This document shows positions 1 through 7,529 of a stretch of DNA of 64,000 bases, one piece after another. The notes beneath the pieces were generated by a model. That model had not been told where the DNA came from, did no database searches, and saw only the letters and a list, made by a program, of their open reading frames with translations. The translations under genes were made by a program, and so were the position numbers. The DNA is from Gemmatimonadaceae bacterium. Lineage in GTDB: Bacteria; Gemmatimonadota; Gemmatimonadetes; Gemmatimonadales; Gemmatimonadaceae. The DNA lies in contig DATNEW010000050.1 in NCBI GenBank assembly GCA_035606695.1, positions 1 through 64,000 of the forward strand. The letters run 5' to 3'. The number at the start of each line of letters is the position of its first letter. The stretch's first letter is position 1.

Positions 1-421
1 CGATTTTCATTCGCGCGGCACGCAACGCTCGCACGACCTCGTCGAGCACGGCCCGATCGAACGTCGCACCCCACGGCGTACCATCGCGACCGTGATGCAC
101 CTCCGCAACGACGAGCGGCGTTCCCGTCGACAGAAAAAATGCCTGATGATTCTCGCGCACGAGCTGATCGATCAGCGCCGGTTGTTTGAGATTCGGCAAC
201 CCGTACAGCGGCTTTACCTGACACCACGCCGGTCCGATGGCGACGACCGTTCGCGCGCCCGCCGCCGACTTCGGCATCCGCGCCACGAGCGCCGCAATCG
301 CTGTCGACAACCGCCGCGCATCATCGTGCGGTTCGGCACCATGCCAGCGAACCACGCCCGAGCGAACCACGACCGCACGGACGTCCTGCACGCCAATCGC
401 GAATCCGCACGCGGTGGTCAT
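1..421 (-). CDS. GspL/PilM-like pseudopilus assembly protein, N-terminal part (truncated by window edge)
   Basis: An open frame of 140 codons starts at an ATG whose bases overlap the stop of the preceding prepilin gene (ATGA, 4 nt) and runs off the window without a stop. The protein begins MTTACGFAIGVQDVRAVVVR, which looks like the first strand pair of an actin-like (ASKHA) fold: a small residue-rich start with a 'AIGVQDVRAVVV' strand and later 'VVAIGPAWCQVKPL'. GspL and PilM, cytoplasmic platform proteins of type II secretion and type IV pili, start this way, and the position at the end of a gspE-G-F-prepilin operon supports it. The family call is an inference from context plus weak fold resemblance; the C-terminal membrane part lies outside the window. 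Confidence 0.55.
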   Translation of the reverse strand, partial: MTTACGFAIGVQDVRAVVVRSGVVRWHGAEPHDDARRLSTAIAALVARMPKSAAGARTVVAIGPAWCQVKPLYGLPNLKQPALIDQLVRENHQAFFLSTGTPLVVAEVHHGRDGTPWGATFDRAVLDEVVRALRAARMKI

Positions 422-780
422 CGCGGTCCACCCGCATCAGTCGTGTCCAGGCGATAGAACGTTGTTCTCAGCAACGGCGCGGCGCCGTCGCGGGAGATCG
501 CGACGTCGAATAGCTCCGGCGCCGGTTGCGTGACATCCAACGTCCACCCGCGCACCATTGATCGCCCGACGAACGCAATGAGCTTCGCCCGATCATACAT
601 CACGAATCGGTCGAGCTCCGCCGACGCCTGCGTCACCTCTCGCTCGGTATCGCGCGCGCTGCGCATCGTACGCGAGGTTTGCCCGAGCACCGCGAGCATC
701 GCAACGCCGCTCGAGCCCAGCACCACGAGCGAAATCATTACCTCGAGCAACGCGCTCCCGCGACGCCGTCTATCGCGCAT
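418..780 (-). CDS. Type II secretion prepilin-like protein (GspI/GspJ-like minor pseudopilin)
   Basis: The 120-residue product carries a short basic leader (MRDRRRR) followed by a prepilin peptidase site and hydrophobic helix, GSALLEVMISLVVLG, with the characteristic Glu at position +5 of the mature form. This is the class III signal of type II secretion pseudopilins and type IV pilins, cleaved and N-methylated by PilD/GspO. The remaining ~80 residues are a small soluble domain. The gene overlaps the prepilin gene upstream by 11 nt and the GspL-like gene downstream by 4 nt, so it is translationally coupled. Position after a GspH-like gene suggests GspI, but the soluble domain is too short and diverged to decide between I and J. 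Confidence 0.75.
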   Translation of the reverse strand: MRDRRRRGSALLEVMISLVVLGSSGVAMLAVLGQTSRTMRSARDTEREVTQASAELDRFVMYDRAKLIAFVGRSMVRGWTLDVTQPAPELFDVAISRDGAAPLLRTTFYRLDTTDAGGPR

Positions 781-1075
781 CGGCGCTGTGCCCGGTCAGG
801 CGATCGACGTGCAGCGCGGAATCGGCGACGACGCTCCCGTCTGGATTCAACGTCGCCATCGCAACGCTGCCGCCAACCGTGAATTGCACTGTCAGCGCGC
901 GTCCGGTCCTCACGACCATCGGCAATGAATCCGCAAGCACGGTTGCCGGAGCGTTCGGCGGCGGCGTATATCGCCGGACCGCAAGCGTCGCCACCGACGC
1001 CAGGATGCCGACCAACACGATCGTGATCAGCAATTCGACCATCGTGGATCCAGCGGGCCTTTCGCGCGCCGGCAT
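770..1075 (-). CDS. Type II secretion prepilin-like protein (GspH-like minor pseudopilin)
   Basis: A 101-residue protein with a basic leader (MPARERPAG) and the prepilin motif GSTMVELLITIVLVGILAS, that is, a class III signal peptide with Glu+5 and a hydrophobic helix. The ATG shares one base with the gspF stop (TGATG), which fixes the start. The remainder, with 'VQFTVGGSVAMATLNPDGSV', looks like the beta-rich domain of GspH/FimT minor pseudopilins. Expected role: a minor subunit in the periplasmic pseudopilus. It lies inside the compact E-G-F-H-I-L operon and is shorter than most GspH proteins (about 150-200 residues), so the domain may be minimal. Confidence 0.72.
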   Translation of the reverse strand: MPARERPAGSTMVELLITIVLVGILASVATLAVRRYTPPPNAPATVLADSLPMVVRTGRALTVQFTVGGSVAMATLNPDGSVVADSALHVDRLTGHSADAR

Positions 1076-2262
1076 CACGACGGCCGAACACTGTAGATGG
1101 CCTGCAACAGTGCCGCCGCGATCAACGCGACGACCGAGGCAAACGTGAGCAGCAACATCGGCTCGAGCATTCGTACCGCCGTTCGCACCACCCGATCGGC
1201 ATGCTCCTGCTCGATACGCGCGGCATGCGCGAGCATCGACGCCACTCGGCCCGACTCCTCGCCGGCCCGCACCAATCTCACGGCCGTCGCGGTCGCGCCT
1301 CTGGTTGCTTCCAACGCACGCGAGAGCGGCTCGCCCGCCGCGACACTCTCCCGAGCGCGCAGCAATCGATACTCGAGCTCCATGTCGGCAGTCGCACGCG
1401 CGGCGAACACCAGGCCGGCCGCGATGGTCACGCCGCTGTCGAGCAATGCCGAAAGCGAGTGCGCCATCCGCGCCGCCCCCGCACTCGCGCGCACCGGCCC
1501 TATCATCGGAATCGACAACAACAATCGGTGCCACGCACGCCGGCCCCGCTCAGTCTGCGTCCATGACCGCCATCCCGCGATTCCAACTCCAAGCGCAACG
1601 ACACCGGGTATGAAGCCGGCGTGCAAGGCCGCCGCGCCATGGAGCACTGCACGCGTCGACGCGGGCAACGTTTGTCCGAGATCGGCCAGTATCCTCGCAA
1701 ACCGTGGCAACACGACGGTTATGAGAATTGTGACGGCCAATACCCCGGCCGCGGCAACAACCAGGGGATACGCGAGCGCGGCTCGCACCGACGCACGCAT
1801 CTGCGCCGACGATTCCATGAGATCCGCCGCCCGGCGAATCGCCGGCCCAATGCCGCCGCCCGCTTCGCCCGCCTGCGCAATACCAGTCACGAGCGCCGGT
1901 ATCTCGACGGGCGCCGACGCCAGCGCGGCAGCCAGACTCTGCCCCTCGCGCACCGACTGCCGAATGTGCGGCAGCGCCGGCCGCCAACCGCGCGGCGCCA
2001 ATTCCTCGAACGCCTGCAACGCGCGCCCCACCGGCAATCCGGCATCGAGCAAGTCGGCGAGAATTCGAAGCCCCAACGCCAATTCCGCGATCGGCAGCGG
2101 ACGGCGGCGCGCCTGTCCGCGCTCACGACTCTCGAGGGCCAGCACATACAACCCCCGCGACGCGAGCACCTCGCGCGCCTCGCGCGACGACTCGGCATCG
2201 ACGACGCCCGAATCCAGGTCGCCGTCGGCGCGCGCCGCCCGATACGCAAACACTGTCTGCAC
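1075..2262 (-). CDS. gspF: Type II secretion system inner-membrane platform protein GspF
   Basis: 395 residues, the usual GspF/PilC length. The N-terminus (YRAARADGDLDSGVVDAESS) matches the family pattern 'Y.A....G....G...A.S'. Two T2SSF domains follow (about residues 60-185 and 265-385), each a four-helix bundle ending in hydrophobic segments; membrane helices are visible around 165-190 (LVVAAAGVLAVTILITVVL), 215-235 and 370-390 (LLLTFASVVALIAAALLQ). The conserved 'GE.SG' appears as RAGEESGRVASML and as QAGEAGGGIG. Role: polytopic platform that couples the GspE ATPase to pseudopilus assembly. It follows gspG by 22 nt and overlaps the GspH-like gene by 1 nt. Confidence 0.92.
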   Translation of the reverse strand: MQTVFAYRAARADGDLDSGVVDAESSREAREVLASRGLYVLALESRERGQARRRPLPIAELALGLRILADLLDAGLPVGRALQAFEELAPRGWRPALPHIRQSVREGQSLAAALASAPVEIPALVTGIAQAGEAGGGIGPAIRRAADLMESSAQMRASVRAALAYPLVVAAAGVLAVTILITVVLPRFARILADLGQTLPASTRAVLHGAAALHAGFIPGVVALGVGIAGWRSWTQTERGRRAWHRLLLSIPMIGPVRASAGAARMAHSLSALLDSGVTIAAGLVFAARATADMELEYRLLRARESVAAGEPLSRALEATRGATATAVRLVRAGEESGRVASMLAHAARIEQEHADRVVRTAVRMLEPMLLLTFASVVALIAAALLQAIYSVRPS

Positions 2263-2284
2263 GCACTCGCTCCATTGAAAGTCG

Positions 2285-2773
2285 CTATTGATGAACGGGC
2301 CCGTTCCACGACGTCATGTCCGCATCTTCACCATCACCGCCCGGGCGCCCATCCTTGCCCAAGGTGTACAAGTCGTACGCATTGGGATTCGCGACCCCGG
2401 GCGAGACGTACACGTACGGCCGGCCCCACGGATCGAGCGGCACGATCTGGCGGAGATACGGGCCCTTCCAGTTCGGCGGCGAATCCGCCACCGGCAATGT
2501 CCGCAGCGCCTCGAGCCCCTGCGCACTCGTCGGAAATCCCTCATTGTCCAGGCGATACGCATCCAGCGCCAATGAGAGAATTTGAATTTGACTCTTCGCG
2601 GTATTTCTCCGCGCTTCGCCGATGTTGCCGAACAGCGACGGCGCCACGATGGCCGCGAGCGTCGCGATGATCGCGATCGTCACCAGCAATTCGATCAGCG
2701 TGAAGCCGCCGGGCGAACGCAGATGCCCGCGCCGGCGCGCGCCGCGCGCGGAACGCTCAGTCCTGCACCACAC
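2285..2773 (-). CDS. gspG: Type II secretion major pseudopilin GspG
   Basis: The mature region FTLIELLVTIAIIATLAAIV is preceded by a Gly, giving the classical G|FTLIE prepilin peptidase site. Further on are the family hallmarks: 'ALDAYRLDNEGFPTSAQGLEAL', 'KGPYLRQIVPLDPWGRPYVY' and the C-terminal calcium-loop region 'DLYTLGKDGRPGGDGEDADM'. The frame stays open far upstream into gspE; I chose GTG at 2773, overlapping the gspE stop by 17 nt, because it gives a leader of normal length (about 22 residues, basic). Role: main subunit of the periplasmic pseudopilus. Start confidence is lower than the family call. Confidence 0.92.
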   Translation of the reverse strand: MWCRTERSARGARRRGHLRSPGGFTLIELLVTIAIIATLAAIVAPSLFGNIGEARRNTAKSQIQILSLALDAYRLDNEGFPTSAQGLEALRTLPVADSPPNWKGPYLRQIVPLDPWGRPYVYVSPGVANPNAYDLYTLGKDGRPGGDGEDADMTSWNGPVHQ

Positions 2774-4229
2774 GCGCCACCTCCTCCACCGTCGTGTGTT
2801 GCGACTCGACCTTGAGCCAGCCGTCCTCTCGCAGCGCGACGAAACCCGCCTCGAGAGCAAGCGCCCGCAGCTCGGCACGCGGCGCACGCGCCGCGATGGC
2901 ATCGCGCAGCGCATCCGTGACGGTCAGCAGCTCGAAGATCCCCACGCGCCCGCGATATCCCGTGCCTCGACAGGCGCGACATCCTTCCCCACGCACCAGC
3001 GTCGCCCGCCGCATATCGCGCCCGGCGACCGCCGCAACCGTCTCCGGATTCGGCTCGTACTCGACGCGACATTCATCACAGATCCGCCGCACGAGCCGCT
3101 GCGCCAACACGCCTTCCAGCGTCGCCGCCACCAGGTAATCCGGAACGCCAAGGTCCAACAGCCTCGGTATCGCACTCACGGCATCATTCGTATGCAGCGT
3201 GCTGAACACGAGATGCCCGGTCATCGACGCTTGCACCGAGATCTCCGCGGTCTCCTTGTCCCGCATTTCGCCGATCATCACGACGTCGGGATCCTGCCGC
3301 AGAATCGCGCGCAACGCGGCACCGAACGTCACGCCCGCCTGGCGGTGCACCGGCATCTGCGTGATGCCCGGCAGTTGATACTCGATCGGATCTTCGACGG
3401 TGATGATCTTCTCGACCGTCGCGTCACGCTGCTGCAGAGCCGCATACAAGGTTGTCGTCTTGCCGCTGCCCGTCGGCCCGGTCACGAGCAGCATCCCATG
3501 CGGCTTCCCCGCCAACCGCGACGTCGCTTGGAATACAGTCGGCGACATCCCCAACTCGCTGAGCGTGACGGGACGCCCGCCGTGATCGAGCAGGCGAAGC
3601 ACGACGCTCTCGCCGAACATCGTCGGCACGGTCGACACGCGGAGATCCAACTCGCGCGCCTCGAGCCGCACGCGAATGCGCCCATCCTGCGGACGCCGCC
3701 GCTCCGCGATGTCCAGCTCCGCGAGCAGCTTGATGCGCGATACCACGGCATGATGCAAATGCGCCGGCGGCTCGGGCGCCGGCACGAGCACACCGTCCAC
3801 CCGAAAGCGAACGGACAATCCCGTCCGCGTCGCCTCGAGATGAATGTCGCTCGCCGCCGCGTCATACGCGTCGCGCACGAGCAAATTGACGTACCGAATG
3901 ACCGGCGGCTGGTTCGCGAGATCGCGCACGTCGGTGGTGAGATCGTCCGCCGCTACGTCGGCGCGCGCAAGCTCGATCGACCGCTCCGACCGTGTCGTGA
4001 GACGCTCGATCAATCGCTCCAGCTCATCCTGCTTCACGGTCTCGAACGTCACCGCGCGCTGATACACGTACGCGAGATCCGACGCGCTGCCGCGCAGCGC
4101 ATGCTCCGCCGCGGCAACGATCAGCGCGCCGTCGTCCCCAATCGCCTTCGGACATACCTTGTGATGCAGCAGATACTCTCGGCTCAGTCCACCGGCGAGC
4201 ATCAACGCATTGGTCGTTTGAATGAGCAT
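2757..4229 (-). CDS. gspE: Type II secretion / type IV pilus assembly ATPase GspE
   Basis: About 490 residues with the chosen ATG at 4229. An N-terminal GspE_N-like region (SREYLLHHKVCPKA...) leads to the ATPase: Walker A GPTGSGKT (about residues 251-258), Asp/His boxes (ITVEDPIEY, STLHTNDA), Walker B region VVMIGEMRD (about 316-324), and a tetracysteine zinc site CDEC ... CRAC (384/387 and 417/420) typical of GspE and PilB. It powers pseudopilus assembly at the cytoplasmic face. The frame is open up to 4400, but the extension would run into the divergent methyltransferase gene and is not protein-like; other candidate ATGs are 4259 and 4202, and none has a convincing ribosome binding site. 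Confidence 0.92.
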   Translation of the reverse strand: MLIQTTNALMLAGGLSREYLLHHKVCPKAIGDDGALIVAAAEHALRGSASDLAYVYQRAVTFETVKQDELERLIERLTTRSERSIELARADVAADDLTTDVRDLANQPPVIRYVNLLVRDAYDAAASDIHLEATRTGLSVRFRVDGVLVPAPEPPAHLHHAVVSRIKLLAELDIAERRRPQDGRIRVRLEARELDLRVSTVPTMFGESVVLRLLDHGGRPVTLSELGMSPTVFQATSRLAGKPHGMLLVTGPTGSGKTTTLYAALQQRDATVEKIITVEDPIEYQLPGITQMPVHRQAGVTFGAALRAILRQDPDVVMIGEMRDKETAEISVQASMTGHLVFSTLHTNDAVSAIPRLLDLGVPDYLVAATLEGVLAQRLVRRICDECRVEYEPNPETVAAVAGRDMRRATLVRGEGCRACRGTGYRGRVGIFELLTVTDALRDAIAARAPRAELRALALEAGFVALREDGWLKVESQHTTVEEVARVVQD

Positions 4230-4390
4230 GCTGCACAGTGCCGTCGCCGACGCCACCATGCGTGACCATTCGAACGCACACCGCGCCATTGCGCCGCGCG
4301 ATCGCTCACGAAAACGGCATTCGTGTTTTTTGATCGCCCACGCAACGAACTGGTCGCGGTCACCGCGCTCGACGTCACTAGAGTCGGCGC

Positions 4391-7300
4391 GTGCCCACAC
4401 TCCACGCAGCCGCGCAACTCCTGCTCGCGGCCAACTCCATCGATGGCCTCGTGCCTCTCGCGCGCGCCATCGGCTGCGCCGGCGACGTCGCCCCGCTCGA
4501 CACGCCTACCCGCCAGTCGCTCGGCATCATTCAAGGAGTTTCGGACGCGCGCATCGCGACCGGGCGCGGTGCGCTGCGTGCCTTGCTCCTGTCGGTAAGC
4601 GACGGCACTCCGCTACGCGACCGTATCCCCCGCCTCGCCGCTCGGCTCGCCTCGCGCGCGCCGCACGTCCTGTGGATCGTACTCGCGGTCCAACCCGAAA
4701 CCGATTCGCTCGCGATCGCCGCGTGGACAGATGACAGACGCCCACCGCGCATCGCGGCCCTCGTGGCGCAACGCAGCCGCCTCGCCGACAGCGATGCGGA
4801 GACGGTGCGTTCCCTCGCCGCCGCCGCCGGCCCGCGCGATCTTCTCACCCACGCGCGCTGGGTCGAGATCCTGGGCCGAGATGCGTTGACGATCCGCTTT
4901 TATCGCGCGCTCGAAGGGGCGATCGGCAAGCTCACCGAGTCATCGCCCGCCGGCAGCGCCGCCGTCCGGCGCGAGCTCGCGCTACTCGATACCTCGCGCC
5001 TGCTCTTCCTCACCTTCCTCGAGGCGAAAGGCTGGCTCGCCGGAGACCACGCGTTCATCGCGCGCCACTATGAGCAATGCGTCGCCAACCGCGGCGGTTT
5101 TCGTAGCCGCATCCTGCGGCCGCTCTTCTTCGGCACGCTCAACACACCACGATCCGCGCGCGCCACGCTCGCCCTCCGATTTGGTAACGTTCCGTTCCTA
5201 AATGGCGGTCTCTTTTCGCGCACGCCACTCGAGCGCCAATCCCGCCACGTCTCATTCTCCGACGACGCCTACGGCGCGCTCCTCTTCGACGTGTTCGGGC
5301 AATACCGATTCACCGCCCACGAAGAATCCGCCTCCTGGAACGAAGCCGCCGTCGACCCCGAGATGCTCGGTCGTGCCTTCGAGTCGCTCATGGCCAATCA
5401 GGAGCGACGAAAGACCGGCGCCTTCTTCACCCCGTTCGCGCTCGTCGAACGCGTCACGCGCTGCGGCCTCGAGGCCACACCAATTCACACGCGGGACGAT
5501 CTCGCGCGCGCCGCCGTGCTCGATCCCGCCTGCGGCTCGGGCGCATTCCTCGTCCACACACTCGAGCGACTCGCCGACCGCGCCCGCGAGCTCGGCGACG
5601 ACGGCCCGATGTCCGAGATTCGCCGCCGTATCCTCACGCGCTCGATCTTCGGCGTGGATGTCAATCCAACCGCCGTCTGGCTGTGTCAGCTCCGCCTCTG
5701 GCTGTCCGTCGTCATCGACAGCGACGAGACCGATCCCGCCGCCGTCATGCCGCTGCCCAATCTCGATCGCAACGTGCGCGTCGGCGACGCTCTCCAGGGC
5801 GCAAGCTTCAACGAGGAATCGACGCCAGTCCGCGGCGACAGATCAGTCGCTCGTCTTCGCGAACGCTATGCGCGCGCGACCGGCCCGCGAAAGGAATCGC
5901 TCGCCCGCGAGCTCGATCACACCGAGCGCGCGCGCGCCCTCGCCGTCATCGACGCCAATCTCGAATCAGTCGCCGCCCGCCGGCGCGATCTTCTCTCCGC
6001 ACGGCGCGGACGCGATCTGTTCGGCGGACGATACCGCCCATCAGCCGCCGAACGTGACGCAGCCGCCGGGTTGCGCCGACATGCCGCAGCGCTTCGAACC
6101 ACGCGTCGTACGATCGCAAACGGCGGTGCGCTGCCCTTCTCATTTCCAACGCACTTCGCCGACGTATGCGCGCGCGGCGGGTTCTCGCTCATCGTCGGCA
6201 ATCCGCCGTGGGTTCGGCTGCATCGAATTCCCGTGCAACAACGTGCCGCCATCCGACGCGACTTCGCCGTCGCGCGTACCGCCGCCTGGGAGGCAGGCGC
6301 AACCTCCGCCGGCGCCGGCGCCGGATTCGCCGCGCAGATCGACGTCGCCTCGCTCTTCATCGAGCGCTCGAGCGAGCTGATCGCGCCAGACGGCGCAATG
6401 GCCCTGCTCGTTCCGTCGAAGCTCTGGCGTTCGCTCGCGGGAGGTGGCGTTCGACACCTCCTGTTCGAGAAGACTCGAGTACTGACGCTCGAAGATTATT
6501 CCGAGGCTCCGGCTGCATTCGACGCGGCCGTCTACCCCTCGCTCATCGTCGCGCGCAGGCCCGCGGACGACACTCCTCGCATCTGCGACACGAAGTTCGC
6601 GGTGCATCACAAAGGACAGCACGCGTTTCGTTGGTGTGCGCCGTGTGACTCGGCGGCATTCGATGAGTCTCGTGGCGCACCGTGGGTGCTGCTTCCACCC
6701 GAAGCGCGGCGCGCCTTCGACCTCATACGCCGGATCGGTCAGCCCCTCGCCGAAAGCGCGCTGGGCCGCCCGTACCTCGGCGTCAAATGCGGTTGCAACG
6801 ATGCATTCATCGTCGAGTGCGTCGATGCGCACGGCGAGCTCGCGGAGGTCGTCACGTCAGACGGTCAGGCGATCACCGTCGAGCGTTCGCGCGTACGCCC
6901 GTTGTTACGCGGCGAAGTGCTTCGTCCGTGGTGCGTGCCGGCGAATTACGAGTCCATTCTTTGGACGCACGATCCCGACGGCACGGCTAGCCACAAGCTC
7001 CCCGCGCTGACGAGTCGTTGGCTCGCGCAGTGGCGGCACGCGCTCGTGAATCGAAGCGATGCACGCAACCGCGCGCGGTGGTGGTCTCTCTTTCGCGTCG
7101 AGAGCGCGCGAAATGATCGGCCGCGCGTCGTGTGGGCCGACGTCGGAAAGGAACTGCGCGCGTCCGTGCTGCCCGCGGGCGACGAACGCATTCCGTTGAA
7201 CACCTGCTACGTCGTTCGCTGTCGCGATGAGTGCGATGCACACGCATTTGCCGCATTGCTCAACGGTCCGCTGGCTCGCGCGTGGTTGAATGCGGTGGCC

Positions 7301-7522
7301 GAACCGGCGCGCGGCGGCTATCACCGCTACCTCGGCTGGACGATGGCGCTCTTGCCGATTCCCACGCCGTGGGACGACGTACGCCACGCACTCGCGAAGA
7401 TCGGCCGACGCGGCGCACTCGGCGCGCGCATCAGCGACGTCGAGTTGCTCGAGGCGGCGACCGAGGCGTACGGTATCGTTCACGACGACGTCGCTCCGCT
7501 CGTGGCGTGGAGCGCGGGGTGA
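4391..7522 (+). CDS. Eco57I-like adenine-N6 DNA methyltransferase with target-recognition domain (type IIG / PglX / DrmMI-like)
   Basis: 1043 residues. An N-terminal alpha-rich domain of about 330 residues includes 'LLFLTFLEAKGWLAGD', seen in large Eco57I-type methylases. The methyltransferase core has motif I DPACGSGAFL (378-387), 'IFGVDVNPTAVWLCQLRLWL' as the adjoining SAM-pocket region, and the amino-methyltransferase motif IV NPPW (604-607), which predicts N6-adenine methylation. The C-terminal ~300 residues show target-recognition-domain signatures: 'GVKCGCNDAFIV', 'RPLLRGEVLRPW' and 'RWWSLFRVESARNDRPRVVW'. I see no PD-(D/E)XK nuclease motif in the N-terminal domain, unlike a complete type IIG enzyme. 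The helicase gene starts 7 nt after its stop. A divergent 161-bp gap separates it from gspE. Confidence 0.88.
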   Translation: MPTLHAAAQLLLAANSIDGLVPLARAIGCAGDVAPLDTPTRQSLGIIQGVSDARIATGRGALRALLLSVSDGTPLRDRIPRLAARLASRAPHVLWIVLAVQPETDSLAIAAWTDDRRPPRIAALVAQRSRLADSDAETVRSLAAAAGPRDLLTHARWVEILGRDALTIRFYRALEGAIGKLTESSPAGSAAVRRELALLDTSRLLFLTFLEAKGWLAGDHAFIARHYEQCVANRGGFRSRILRPLFFGTLNTPRSARATLALRFGNVPFLNGGLFSRTPLERQSRHVSFSDDAYGALLFDVFGQYRFTAHEESASWNEAAVDPEMLGRAFESLMANQERRKTGAFFTPFALVERVTRCGLEATPIHTRDDLARAAVLDPACGSGAFLVHTLERLADRARELGDDGPMSEIRRRILTRSIFGVDVNPTAVWLCQLRLWLSVVIDSDETDPAAVMPLPNLDRNVRVGDALQGASFNEESTPVRGDRSVARLRERYARATGPRKESLARELDHTERARALAVIDANLESVAARRRDLLSARRGRDLFGGRYRPSAAERDAAAGLRRHAAALRTTRRTIANGGALPFSFPTHFADVCARGGFSLIVGNPPWVRLHRIPVQQRAAIRRDFAVARTAAWEAGATSAGAGAGFAAQIDVASLFIERSSELIAPDGAMALLVPSKLWRSLAGGGVRHLLFEKTRVLTLEDYSEAPAAFDAAVYPSLIVARRPADDTPRICDTKFAVHHKGQHAFRWCAPCDSAAFDESRGAPWVLLPPEARRAFDLIRRIGQPLAESALGRPYLGVKCGCNDAFIVECVDAHGELAEVVTSDGQAITVERSRVRPLLRGEVLRPWCVPANYESILWTHDPDGTASHKLPALTSRWLAQWRHALVNRSDARNRARWWSLFRVESARNDRPRVVWADVGKELRASVLPAGDERIPLNTCYVVRCRDECDAHAFAALLNGPLARAWLNAVAEPARGGYHRYLGWTMALLPIPTPWDDVRHALAKIGRRGALGARISDVELLEAATEAYGIVHDDVAPLVAWSAG

Positions 7523-7529
7523 GCCCGGT

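Noticed and set aside
2622-4265. Long plus-strand open frame opposite gspE
   Set aside because: Arg/His-rich low-complexity product, no motifs; it mirrors the high GC at third codon positions of gspE on the other strand.
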